A stretch of DNA of 64,000 nt from Pyropia yezoensis (lineage: Eukaryota; Rhodophyta; Bangiophyceae; Bangiales; Bangiaceae), in the NCBI GenBank assembly GCA_009829735.1, contig CM020618.1, positions 15,048,568-15,112,567 on the forward strand, read 5' to 3'. Both the position numbers and the translations under genes were made by a program. How positions within the stretch are numbered: the stretch's first letter is position 1; the number at the start of each line of letters is the position of its first letter. A model generated the notes under the pieces. It was not told the DNA's origin, searched no databases, and saw nothing but the letters and a program-made list of their open reading frames with translations. Of the stretch, positions 42,423-54,200 are shown piece after piece.

Positions 42423-45400
42423 CGTCGGCGACCGGAACCACGCGCGATGCGTTGCATCTTGGAATTTCGACACTGTAACTGTTTGCAATTGCTGCAATCC
42501 CCTGCAGTACAAAATGGTGCACCAAGTACGACTGAACGGCCTTCGTACTGCAAAGCATGCATTTCATTGAACTGCCGTGTTGTTCGGTGCATGTCAGTGC
42601 GATGCAAAATTCTCAGATTGCCTCGAAGCCACGCAGCCGTACGTCTTGCGGATGACTGGAGAAAGGCAGGCTGCGGCCTCGGGCTCTACCAAACTGAACT
42701 CCTCCACAACGAGCACTGAGCGGCCCCTTTGTTCAAAATACACTCCCAACTTTGTTGAACCCGTCCGATAATTTGCTCCAGCCCTCCCAGTTCTCGTCGT
42801 CGGGGCGATTCGTGCTTGAGCGACGTCACGGCACCGCGTCCAAAGCTCAATACGCAGGGGCTACCTGGAGGCACCCCGTCCAGGCTACGCAGTTCCCCGC
42901 GCCCGCGCTCACGCAGAGCTGATTCACGACAGAGGTTCTCTCCGTCAGCTCTGATTCTCTTCTCTTGCCATCTGAGCAGTGGATCTTGCCACAAGATCGC
43001 ACTTGACGCACGTTGAGAATAACCGATCCCCCCTCAGAGCTCTCATGGGACCGGGTCCGACCGATTCTGCGACCAAGTCAGAGCATAATCGACTTGGTAC
43101 CACCAACAGACAACAACGGCTCACTCCGTGACCTGACAACGATTTGTGATTTCCTTTCACCGCCCCGTCTCCAGGTACAACGAGCGGTTCCCACCACACA
43201 TTCCTGAAATCGCTCTCCGTCACTGTTCAATCACGGCTTAACAGGACATCAACGCTGCCTTTCACCGCGAGGTACCATTTCTGTCGAGACCAAGTCACAG
43301 CTGAACACCTCTCTAGACGGAAAAAGAGCAACGGGAAGAAGACGCGTATCATGCAGTGTCACGAGAGCTACATGTCCAGTCGAGAGCTTCCATATCATAT
43401 ACCGCTTTTCTCTGCGAACACATGCAAAGCGAACCAATACACGACACTGATCAAGGCAAGGAAAGAATAACAAGAGAACACGATGCGAATACAAGGCAAT
43501 ACAGACGTTATCACGCGTACAGAGGCACTGTCCTTCAGGAGTACAGGAACCACTCAGTTCTACTGCACAAACGCATTGATTATAAACCGCCGCTGCTCGA
43601 GATCATCGGCATCTATCGGATGCGTGGACGGGAGGTCGTCGAGGCTATGCCGGCTCAACCAATCTTCCCAGTCATGCTCCACACAGAGCACCTTGGTGAT
43701 GACGCCCAAGTCGATGGCCTCAAGCTCAACAGCAGCAGAGCACGGCTGAAGTGCCCAGCGCAACCGCGTGCACCCATACGCGGCAAACGGACAGTCAGGG
43801 CGGGGTGTCGCAACCTTGGCTCGTTCAACGACCACCTTTCGACACATAGAACCAGCTAGACTTGCCACTAAGACTCGGACCCGACCGTACTGCTCCGTCC
43901 CGTCAGACCTCCGATAGCGCACCCAATCAAACCAAGGACGACCTTTAAGATTATCGGCCGCCCACACGGTTTACCTACGCCCATCAGCCTTGCGATCGGC
44001 CGCATCGGACAGCCAAGCGCCCGACTGCAGGACGACACTGGTAGATGCATCACACTGCAAGGCATCGCAGAGATTGGGCAAGTTCAGGTCCTCTGCAAGA
44101 GCACCAGCGACAAATGGTCTGCCTCGGACCCTGACACGTCGGCGGCGGTTTCCCTCGCGCCTCCCTTCCTTCTGCTCCACTTCGAAGGGGGCGATAAGCG
44201 TAGAGATCTGCTCTGCCAGCACCATCTGCAACGCTGCATGTTGCCGCGTCTTATTTGTGAGTTGGAAAGCCCGCTTGACGAACTTGTGCAGCGCCTCGTT
44301 CATCCCAGTGTTGCCATCATACACATTGCCCCGCAGAAGGAACTCATCCTTGAGATGAGATACAGTCCAATGCACCTTGGTGGTGTTCGTCTCACCAAAA
44401 AGCCCGTGAAAGTCATTCTCAATCCACTCGGATAACCGCTCGCACAAGCTCTTAGCACGCCGCCATGTCATCGGGCTTGGGTTGAAGATGTCCCGCAGAA
44501 GCGCGGCCAGCTCACAGAGGCTCCAGGTCAAAGTCCCATGGTACAGTCGGCCCGGTGCATTGCGACCGAAGAATCCAGCCACCGCGAACGGCAGAAAGTG
44601 CACGGCATCGCGGAGGCCCTTCCCCTTGAGAGTTGCTTGCAGAACTCCAGGCTTAATGAAGTAGCCTGGTGAGACAGAAGGGACATGATGAGTGCGGCAA
44701 GCATATAGAAATATCTTGTTTGCGTGCCGAACAGTTTCCGTGTCCGTCCCATGAAGAAGAAGGCCTTGGCGCGCAGTCGCCTTGGAGTAATTGTAGACGC
44801 CCTTGGTCAGCTCGCGACACACACCAAGATCAAGCACCTGTCAAGCAAACGTTACACCAGTGTCCAGGTAGCACACACAACAAAACACCAACCGAAACGT
44901 CAACAACACAGACAATGACGCACGATCACACACACTCATACTGAGACGTACAAACAATCACAAAAAGACATAAAATCCAATGCATTGCGTGACACATAAC
45001 TAACACACTCGAGTGTAGAACGTACATGTAAACGATCGAAGCCAAAGATCTGGTATAGCAGAAGGCATCCGGACCCGAGGCCTGCCCAGGCCGCCAGAGC
45101 TGGCACGATGCAGTGAATACTGTATTTCATCTCCGTCGCATCGATGACAACACCTGTGCCATACGTTCCCCGCATCCTCCCTCCCTCGAGTTGCTTGCCC
45201 ACCATCTTCAGCACGTTGCGCTTCTTCGGCGGCACGCCAGAACGTCTACCGCAGGAGCTTGCTGGCGCCACACAGGTTGTACAACCAAATGCCGTTCCTT
45301 GGCGCTTCAGGCACACAATGTCTCGCTCTTCAGGCTGGTCACTCACATACAGTACGACGCGAGGCGATACAGAACCTTGCGTGCCATCCATCATTGTCAC

Positions 45401-47346
45401 AGTCACGCCAAAGTGGCTCGCCTGCATCAGCTCCTTGAAAGCCAGGTTGAGCGTGTGTTGAAGCACCTGTGCGCGAGCAGTGGCGGCGTTGGCGGCGGAC
45501 CTTTTTTGAAAGTCAGCCCACACCTGCGGAACGTACGCAACAGTGACCCAGACGGGCACACGGGACAACAGGTTCATGATTCTCAATCGTATAGGATATG
45601 CAAAGACACCTGAGGACAGCAACACATACGATATGAAGCGGACATACAGGCAGTGTCTACCACACTGATCTACAATGCACATAGGGACACAACGGCACAC
45701 AAGAACATACAAAGCGAGAACACCCACCGCAAGCCACGAGCTCGCCAACGCGAACCCTGAAGTGTCTTTGCGACTGAGATGCAACGGGCTTCGCTTACCT
45801 CCTGAGCTTGTGACAACGGTACTGTCGGTGTAAAGGGCCAAAGCCAGCATGAGCGCCTTGACCCCGAGCACTCGGATGACGTCAGCCCTCTGCGCCTCGT
45901 AAGCCTTTCCGTCGAAACAATCACGCATGACGTCGTCGTTCTGCGTCGGAGAGAGTTGTGGACCATCTTTCTTGTGAACGACAGGAGTACATGTCGGGCA
46001 CCCGAGCTGAACTCCGCCAGTCTCGTCCTCGTCGTTGCCTGAATCACATTGCGTGGCACAGTCGTAGCGCACACCCTCGCGACAGTTGCAACCTTCGCCA
46101 CCACGCTCCCACCGAATTGCGGGCGCCGATGCGATGGCCTTCATGATCTCAAGCATGCCACTGCGGAATATGATGCGCTGAGGGCCTAGAACAGTTGGCG
46201 CGTCGGCCTCCATCCAACCCAGGAGCTGCAACAGTCCCTTTTTCTCCTTCTGAACAGCCTCTTTGATGGCAGTCTTGGACTTGAAGACGTCCTTGATTGG
46301 TCTGGTAGTTGAACCGGTCCCGTCCTCGACCCGACGACAGAGGCGATAAAGCCTGGCGACCTCGCCCTTGGACACACCTGCGCCGCCGGAGGTGCAAGCA
46401 TGAAAGAAGAACTGTCTTGTTGCCGGAGAGCGAAATGCAGAGACATGCGTGCGCGACGATGCGAACGATGCAGGGTGATACACCGGGTTGCTCACACATG
46501 GCACTGCATTGTAGTGGTCCCATACCTGCCCACACAACGAGCTGCCGAGGTCGCCCGCTCCAATGTCCACCTCCCTAGGGTGATGACGGGCGGCGAGAGA
46601 GTACAGCTCATACAGAGCACGATTCTCCATATCGTCAAGAGGGTCGGCGGAGCCCGCTGTCCCAAGCGCTCTTGTCGTGCTACACTCGCCCTCCTCCACA
46701 GGGACTCCGTCGACTCTGGTTCGTACATCGTCCACTGACACGTCATTGCAGCCACCACTTGCAACGCCGGCCGCACTCCGTCCTGACTCACTGCTCTCCC
46801 CGTCACTTGTCCCGACCGAGCTTGTTTCATCATCCGATCCCCTGTCCTCGTCTGCGCTGCCACACGCGTCGCCTCCTCCAGCATCGGCGCAGCTACCATG
46901 ACGGACGACTCCGTCGACAGCCACAGCCTCACCGCTACCGTCTACGTCGCTACCACCGGTGTCGCCAGTCGCCAGCAGCACCCCAACTTGTGCCGGCTCC
47001 GAAATCGTATGTCGCCGGCGTAGATGACGACCAAGAAGAATGGCATGGACGAACTCGTCCGGACAACCGTCCACAGGGCAACCGATCATCGCACGAGGTA
47101 GGCGATCACAACACCGTGCAACTCTTTGTAAGGCACACTGCAACGCGCTGCAACGTGACAGCTGCACGGGTCACGGGCGAGCAGACAATGGAGAAGATGA
47201 TGAACGAGGACGCGCACGACGCCAGCCTTGCGGACGCGTGCCCCACCGGACTCGGCACGCTGCGCAACGGCACAGTCGCCGAGGTCAATGTCAGCGGCGA
47301 GGCGTACCGCCGTGCAATTGCGTGATTCCGGATGCCAATGTGAGGC
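42423..47346. mobile_element. Plavaka/CACTA-like DNA transposon (ends approximate)
   Basis: The interval lies between the break in the family-A retrotransposon and the LTR of the chromovirus, and contains a complete Plavaka-like transposase gene. A CACTGTAACTG at 42471 is a plausible left terminus for a CACTA-type element, but I could not find its inverted partner before 47346, so the ends are inferred. Short TGCAA/TTGCA motifs cluster near both edges (42450-42495 and 47120-47160), as in subterminal repeats of CACTA elements. 42.72-43.97 kb holds no supported gene. Confidence 0.55.
43971..47089 (-). CDS. Plavaka-like (CACTA superfamily) transposase, three exons
   Basis: The exons are 47089-45799, 45609-45026 and 44837-43971, with GT-AG introns (GTAAGC and GTACGT donors) and matching phases. 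Removing the introns gives an open 913-codon frame. A C2H2-like finger sits at residues 4-27 (C-x4-C-x12-H-x4-H). An acidic Ser/Asp/Gly region follows to about residue 170. Then come features of Plavaka transposases: a Tyr-x-Asp-Ser-Thr segment before intron 1, a PIRLRIMNLL-containing segment at the start of exon 2, a Tyr-x-x-Asp-x-Pro-Glu motif followed by Cys-x2-Cys, and the Phe-Asp-Arg-Leu-His-Val-Leu-Asp-Leu-Gly motif spanning exons 2 and 3. No stop or frameshift is seen in the exons, so it could be active. Confidence 0.8.
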
Positions 47347-47709
47347 TGTAGCACAATAGGAATCCGTCGCACGTCCACTCTCAGGGAACACTCACCAAGG
47401 GGGATCGGCACCAACGTCACCGGGAGGCCAAGGTTGCTGTCCTTGGAGCGCAAGCCACGGGACCAAGATGGGAGCCCAAATGGGAGGGGTTTGTTGTTCT
47501 ACCTTGGCCGGCGGTGGATTCGCCACCGGCCCCCTCGTTATAAACCCTCGGAGACACTACAAACTACCCTCCACCCCAAGATGCAAGTCCCTCTGGTCAT
47601 ACGTAACTTATAGATACCGTGACCAGTTCGGACTCTCAAATTGAAAGTTAAGGATTAGAAGTAGCCCCCCTAATATTAGGGTCACAATACGGACAACCAT
47701 ATTGCTACA
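47347..47709 (-). repeat. 3' LTR of the chromovirus
   Basis: 363 bp with inverted termini TGTAGC / GCTACA. A TTATAA element at 47538-47543 is palindromic, so it could serve as a TATA box on either strand. On the plus strand it faces the antisense ORF at 48298. Confidence 0.9.
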
Positions 47710-47722
47710 TATCCCCCCCTTA
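47710..47722 (-). other. Polypurine tract of the chromovirus
   Basis: On the minus strand an A/G run with six to seven consecutive G abuts the LTR start TGTAGC. This is the expected position for the plus-strand DNA primer. Confidence 0.7.
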
Positions 47723-48297
47723 GATTCGGCCCGTCCTCGGGTCGAGTTGCATTCGGGGTACCGAATGTAAGTGGGTCGCGTGACCGTTTACCCGTCGGGT
47801 GGGGCTTTGCGCCCCGTCGCGACAGACACCCCTTTTCGAGATTGTCTCAGGGGGGTGCCCCCCTTTGCGTGGTACACACACACGATCCGTTTTCCGGACC
47901 GTTAAATTCCCGATGCGGGTTGCTGTTCACGCCCCCCCTTTCCGAGGGGTGGTGCAAGCGGATCCGCCACCAGGTGCCTGGTGGTAGGGGCGCCCCTCTC
48001 GTGTGGACGATTGAGTGGGGGGGCTGGGGCTGCCCGCGTTGCGTGGGGGCGGTTGGGGGTGACCCCCCTTACTTACCCCGTGTGTGGGTGTGGCCCCGTC
48101 CCGCCCAGGTGCCTGGGTGGAGCGCGGTCGTAGCCCCGTGGGGCGCGGGTCGACCCGCGTGCCTGCGGCGCTTCTCGTGGCCGTTTGTGGTCATAAGCGC
48201 GGGTGCCCGCGCTTCCCTGGCTCGTCCCGGTTAACCCACCGTACCGGGTCGTAGCCGTCGACGGCTTGTGGGCGCGGGGGACTCCGCACCCGTTATC

Positions 48298-50745
48298 ATG
48301 TCCTATCCCCAGGTGCTTGAAGAGGAGGAAGACCTCCTGATCGGGGAGGAGATGGAGGACGACGCGCCTGTCGGTCCCGACGCCGCGCGTTACGGGGTGA
48401 GCTCGTCTGACGACGACGGGCCTGCGGTGTCCGTCCGTCTGTCGGCCGGAGGACTGTCGTCCGTGTGCAGCGGCACGACGGTGCCGTCGGCCGGCGGTCA
48501 ACCCGGCGGTCAACCGCGCGTGGCGGCTTCTACCCCCCCTCTGCCGGCTGCCCGGATGGAGCCTGGTGCCGGTGCCGGCTCACCGCAGCTACCTCAAGAT
48601 GGTCCGCCCTGCGGCGGAGGTGGCGACCCGCAGCCGACTCCGGCTGGTCAAGGTGGTCCGGGTGTCCGGGCGGTGACTCCTCGAGGCGGTCCCGACGTTG
48701 ACGCGGGTGGTGGTGGCGGTGCGACACCCGGTGCGGCGGGTCAAGACGGTGCGGGTGTCCGCACGGCCGGGGCCCCGGCTCCGGAGGCTGTCCAAGTGCC
48801 TTCCCCTTCCGAGGCGGGGGCTACGCCGACGGGTGGTGCCGGCGCCGGTGCCGTACCTGCGGTGCCGCGGGCGTCGAGCGGTCAAGACGCTCCTTCTCCC
48901 ATGGCGGTTGACACCGGGAGTTACTCCGGGCGGACGCCCGCCCTTCTTCTTCCTCCTCGGCCTCGTCCATCTCCGACGTCGGCCCCTCTGCCGGTGGTGC
49001 GTCCCCCGGCGCCCCCGATTCTTCCTGGTCCTGCCCGGGTTGCCCCGTTGGGTGGCGGCGTCGCCGTGGCGGCGGGTCAACCCGCCATGTCGGTGTCCGA
49101 CTTGGTGGCTCGGGTTCGAGGCCTCACGGTGCAAGAGTCGATGGAGTCCGATGGGCGTATGCGGGTGGACTTCCACCTGGTGCATCCCCGTGGAGAGTCC
49201 TCCCGCCGCGTTTAGGTGGACCCGAGCTGGGAGCGGGAGTTGGTGCGGCTGGTCAACCAGCCGAACGCGGTCCGGGTGGAACATCATTGGATCCTGAGTC
49301 AGCCGGACGACCGGCATGCGCAGCTTTGGCGCACCCGGGTGGGACGGGGTGAGGTCTACCTCGACCCCAACTTCGGGGTCTGCGACTTGATTGCCCCCGC
49401 GTTGCCGCGGGAGATTGACTACCCGGCTAGTGCTCGGGGGATTGCGGCGGCGGCGGAGCCGGTTGCGTTTGGGGAGACGGTGAGCCGTACCGGTCGGTAT
49501 CCCGACTTTGACTACTACCCGGGGGTACCCCCGTATCTGTCGTTGACGGCTCCCTGCCCGCCCATGGCGGGGTTGAAGTCGGCGTCGAGTTGGCGACGTA
49601 ACCATGGTGTCATGGCGGATGCGTTCCGCACGGATATAACGTGTGCGTTGCAGACCGGCAACGGTCGTGCTCCGGTATACACTCCCGTGCGCCCGCCGCT
49701 ATGGCAGGAGGGGTGGGAACCCGCCCCTGCTTTCCGGTTTGACACCGGCTCCTGCCTTCGCTACTTCGGGAGTGTGTTGGCCTCGCGACCGGTCCACCCG
49801 TTGCAGGGTACCTTCACCCTTGAGGTTACCCTCGGGCAGGCTTCATCCTTCTTGCTGTCCGTCCGCCGGCAGGGTCGTCTGTTTCATCTCCCGACGGGTG
49901 TCCGTCGGCACATCGCGCAGTTGGGCGTGGATCTGATAGCCGCCAAGACCGGGTTGGCCCGGGAGTTCGAAGCCCTGCTGGCTGTTCACGATGCCGTGAA
50001 CTGGGCTGGGGTGTTGGCCCTTCCCCCGTACCGGGACCCGCAGGCTGGGGCTTCCCCCTTGCCTCGTCACTCGTTGCGTGTCCGGCGTACTCAGCCGGGT
50101 GAGCCCAGTTGCCATGGGTGGGCATCCACCGAGGCTGTTGCTGACCTGGGTATTCCCATGGTTATCCATGACCCTCTTCAGGTCCTTGCTCCGTGGTTCG
50201 GTAACCCGATGCCGGCGGCGGTTGGCCGTCGTCCCCGAGAGTGGGGCTCTGTGGGTGGGGAGCGTGAGGTGTCCCGTCGTCGGGCGGAGTACCGCCGTGG
50301 TTACGGTGGAGCCCCTTCGGTAGGGTCCTACCGGGCCTCGTATCAGGTGCCACCGGCTCCGGTGGTAGCCGTGTGGGCTCCTGTGGCTCCACTGGCTGCG
50401 CCAGTGTCACCTCCCGCCCCTGTCCTACATGACGGGGGTCCCCGTCTCTGGTATGAGGGCGTTGACGCCCTTGTTGCCCGCGCAATGCGTGGGGGTCTCT
50501 CTGTTAGCTGGGGGGATATCCCCCCAGGTGCTGCGCTGGTTGGGTCAGCGCGTTGCTTCGGTGGTGTGCTGGACCGCCTCCAGAAAGCTCTGGAGGACGT
50601 GGAGGCTGGCCGCAGCACCCTCGTCCAGCTATGCACCGAGGTAACTCGGGTGGTCGACCGTCGTGACGTTGCCGACAGGTGGAGCACGGAGGTCTACGCG
50701 CTTACGCGTGAGTGGCCTCCCTCGGGCAGTGGGTCTACCCACTGA
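48298..50745 (+). CDS. Antisense accessory ORF inside the chromovirus (amber codon at 49213)
   Basis: It reads opposite to gag-pol, between pol and the 3' LTR. From ATG 48298 the frame is open for 305 codons to a TAG at 49213-49215, then continues in the same frame for 509 more codons to a stop at 50743-50745. The first part is acidic, then Gly/Pro/Ala-rich and probably disordered; the last ~45 codons before the TAG, and the first ~330 after it, are non-repetitive and look folded. The reading frame is unbroken across the TAG, with no good ATG just after it, so the product is either made by readthrough or damaged by one mutation. No family is recognised. Its promoter could be the left LTR, whose TATA-like site is about 750 bp upstream. 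Confidence 0.6.
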
Positions 50746-51224
50746 GGAGTGCTATTGTTTGTGCGGGAGAGGGCCCCGGCAACCCTTATGGTAGCCGGGT
50801 AGTAGTGAGTATAAACTCATCCCCTTTGGGGGCATTGCTTGCCTCTGTTTGCTGCTCTGGGGAGTACCCCTTCTGGCTCAGTGGTGCCTTGCCTCCCGTC
50901 CAACTTCTTCCGGTAGGTTCATGTTTGGGGAGGTCATCCTCCCTCACTTGGTGTCTTGGCTTGGGGAGGTCATCCTCCCGTGTAAGCTCCCTAGTTACTT
51001 CGATATTATCGGAGTTAGCCTTTACCTTTAAGTTAACTTATTAAGGTTCAGGTTTTACTTAGTTACCTAAGCTTAGCTCTACTTAGTTACCTAAGCTTGG
51101 TTCGACTTAGAAACCTAAGTCTGATTTGACTTAGAAACCTAAGTCTGCCGTAACCACGTCACACCCTACTTAGTAGGTATAAGCCTCACCCCCCCAACAG
51201 CCGAAGTCGGTGTCGGTTGGGTTG
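50746..51224. other. Spacer between convergent antisense ORF and pol
   Basis: Holds two copies of a short palindrome-containing unit (TTGGGGAGGTCATCCTCCC at 50925 and 50961) and the 24-bp hairpin array at 51057-51152. It probably contains the 3' ends of both converging transcripts. Confidence 0.5.
51057..51152. repeat. Four tandem 24-bp hairpin units
   Basis: Units start at 51057, 51081, 51105 and 51129. Each contains ACTTAG, a short spacer and CTAAG, so each can fold on itself. The third and fourth form a perfect ACTTAG/CTAAGT pair. The array lies between the convergent antisense ORF and pol. Confidence 0.85.
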
Positions 51225-54200
51225 TTACAGTAGGCGTCGTCGCCTCATGTAAGGCATGAGTAGTTGGCGGGGTATATTCGCCGCCTGTTCCCAGGTGGGT
51301 GAGTCGTATCCGACCCACATAACCTTGACGTACCAGGGTCCTGGCAGGTCCGGGTCGGTGTGTCCGACCACGCTCTCTACTTGGTATGGAATCCCATCCG
51401 GTCCCACCGGGTCATCTGACCGGTGGGTTGTAAGAGCTTCATGTAGCAACCCAGCCGGTACCGGCTGAGGCTGTTCCGGCATCGGAGCCGGTGTGACGTC
51501 ATTCATGCTGATGCGTTGAATCTCCGTATCGGAGTGTAAGATAACAGAGTGGTCATCTCTGTGGAGGATCTGGTACGGTCCCTTGACCGGTTGCATAAGC
51601 TTGTTCCCTCGGAACTTCTGGTGTCTGATATAGACCCAGTCACCTGTTACCAGGGTTGCGTTGCGCACCCGTAGTCGGGCGTCGAAGTTCTTCTTGTATC
51701 GAAGTTTTGTTCTGTCAAGGGCACCCTTGAGCTTAGGAATCATCCACGATAGCTTGGCCAACCAAGCTAGGTGGATGCGTTCGGCGGGTCGGCCCTTCGG
51801 TGTATCATACCGAGTGCACCTGCCGGGTGGCAGCGTCAGGTTACCGACGCCTAGTGGCATGACCCACTCCAGCGGAGCAATGTTTGTGCTCCGATGTGGC
51901 CTGGCATTGTATGCCAGGGTGAGTACGGACAGAAGCCTGTCCCAAGTGTTCGTGTGCTCGGCCACGTAGCACTGTAGCATCTTTACGATGGTGCGGTTGA
52001 ACCGCTCCACCTGCCCGTTGGACTGCGGGTGGTAGTCGGATGCCCGACGTGGTTCGATACCGAACATGCCCAGGACCTTAGTGCAGAATGCCGACGTAAG
52101 GTTTGCTCCGTTATCGGAGAGGAGTTGCTTCATGACTCCGTATGCACTGATCCAGTGGTCAACCACTGCGTTCATGATCGTGTATGCCGTATCATTCGGG
52201 ATGGCTGCCGCTCTTGACAGCTTAGTGAAGCGGTCAGACATGACCAGGATGTACCTGTTCCCTTCTTCCGTTATCGGAAGTGGCCCGAGTATGTCGATAG
52301 CGACTTGCTCGTTGGGCCCATCAGGTGGGAGTAGCTTCATGGCAGACGCCCGCCTATGTAGACTCATGCGGTTACGTGCACAGGGGTGGCATCCCCTTAC
52401 GTGGTCGACCACGTCGACGGCCATTGCTGGCCAGTAGAAGAACCTTCGCATTGCTGCGAACATACGTGAACCCCCCGGGTGTCCGGCTGTAGGGTTCTCA
52501 TGTTCTCGTTTCATGACGGCTTGCCGTAAGGACACGGGAACCACGACTTGATGTCGTCCATCGGCGGGTGCCCGCCGGTATATGAGTCCGTCTTCGTTCT
52601 CGGAGAAGATGCCGGCCGTACCGGCCAGGAGGTTAGCACGATGACGTATACAGTCATCGTCGTTGGCCTGTGCCTCGCGGAAGTCCGCGAGGGTCAATGG
52701 GCCCGCAAGGTGTGCCATGGTATGGTCAGCCATACCCTGGGTAGCATTACCCACCATGCACACCGGTACCACCGGGATGTCCTCGTCCACCGGGCGGGTA
52801 TCCCCGCTCGGGGTGTCGAGTCTAGACAACGCGTCTCCGAGGTGGTGGGTTTACCCAGCCTTATACACCGTGCGGTAGTCGTGCTCGGCCATCTTCAGCC
52901 TCCATCGGGCTAGCCTCCCATGGCTATCGGAATCCTTGTCACCGAGGTTGAGGAGCCATCGTAGGGGTTCCTGGTCGGACCTCACGATGAACCTGGAGCC
53001 CTCCAGGTATGGACGGAGCAGTTGCACTGCCCATATAACTCCGAGGCATTCACGCTCGGTGGCACTATAGTTCCGTTCAGCCGGGTTGAGTGTCCGGCTG
53101 AAGTACCCTACCGGACGTAGGTCCGGGATAACGTTGTCGGTACCTATCAGCGTCTCTCCCTGTAACAGGGTGCATCCCACTTGTGTATCACACGCATCGA
53201 CATCGATGACGAAGGTACCCCGTCTATGCGGTAACGCAAGGACGGGTGGGGCTAGTAGGGCTCGCTTCAGCGACTCGAATGCCTCCTCTTCGCTAGGCGA
53301 AGGGGGTTGGAGTACCTTGGGCAAGGTACTGCTCGTAAGAACCGTTAACGGTTTAGCTATCCGAGCGAAGTCCTTGACGAATCGTCGGTATACATTGCAC
53401 ATTCCCAGGAAGCTCTTGAGCTGCGTCTGGGTGTTAGGGAACCGGGCATCCCGGAGTGCCCGGGTATTGGCTTCGAGTACCCCTAGTTTACCAGGGGTTA
53501 TCTGGTGGCTCAGATATTCGACCGTCTGTTGGAAGAAGGCGCACTTCTTCAGACGCAGGGTTACCCCGGCGTTCCTCAAGAGGGTGAGTACCTCGTCAAC
53601 ATGTTGTACATGGTCATCCATGTTACGCGAGAAGACGATGACGTCATCGAGGTACACTAGGCAGTTACGCCACTTCACCCCCGACAGTATGATGTCGATA
53701 GCCCGCTGGAATGTAGCGGGGGCGTTGGACAATCCGAAGGGCATCCTTAGGAACTCGTACACTCCACTGTGACAGACGAATGCCGTCTTGGGGATATCCT
53801 CGTCCGCCACCGGGGTCTGCCAGTATCCGGCATTGCAGTCGATGGTGGTAAACACCGTAGCCTCCCCCAGGGAGTCGATGCATTCATCCATCCTTGGTAA
53901 AGGGTATGAGTCCTTCTTGGTAACCAAGTTGAGGCGTCGATAATCGATGCAAAACCGAGGGGTTTGATCCTTCTTCGGCACAATAACGACTGGGGCACCC
54001 CATTCCGACATCGAAGGTCGGATCACCTTAGCTTCACTCATCCTCTTCACTTCTCCATCAACGATCTCTCGTTGCATGGGTCCCGCTCGGTGCGGTTGTG
54101 AGCGGGCGGGTCGTGCGCCTGGTACCAGGTCTATACGATGTTGAGTTGCCCCAATGGTCCCCAAGGCCCCGCCTGTCCACATAACGTCATGCTTTCTTAG

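Noticed and set aside
42471-42481. Definite left terminus of the Plavaka-like element
   Set aside because: CACTGTAACTG is suggestive, but no inverted partner was found near 47.0-47.35 kb, so the terminus is not claimed.
46672-47325. 217-codon plus frame opposite the Plavaka-like exon 1
   Set aside because: Antisense of the acidic region of the transposase. Its last ~45 codons (from ATG 47187) look protein-like but are too short to support.
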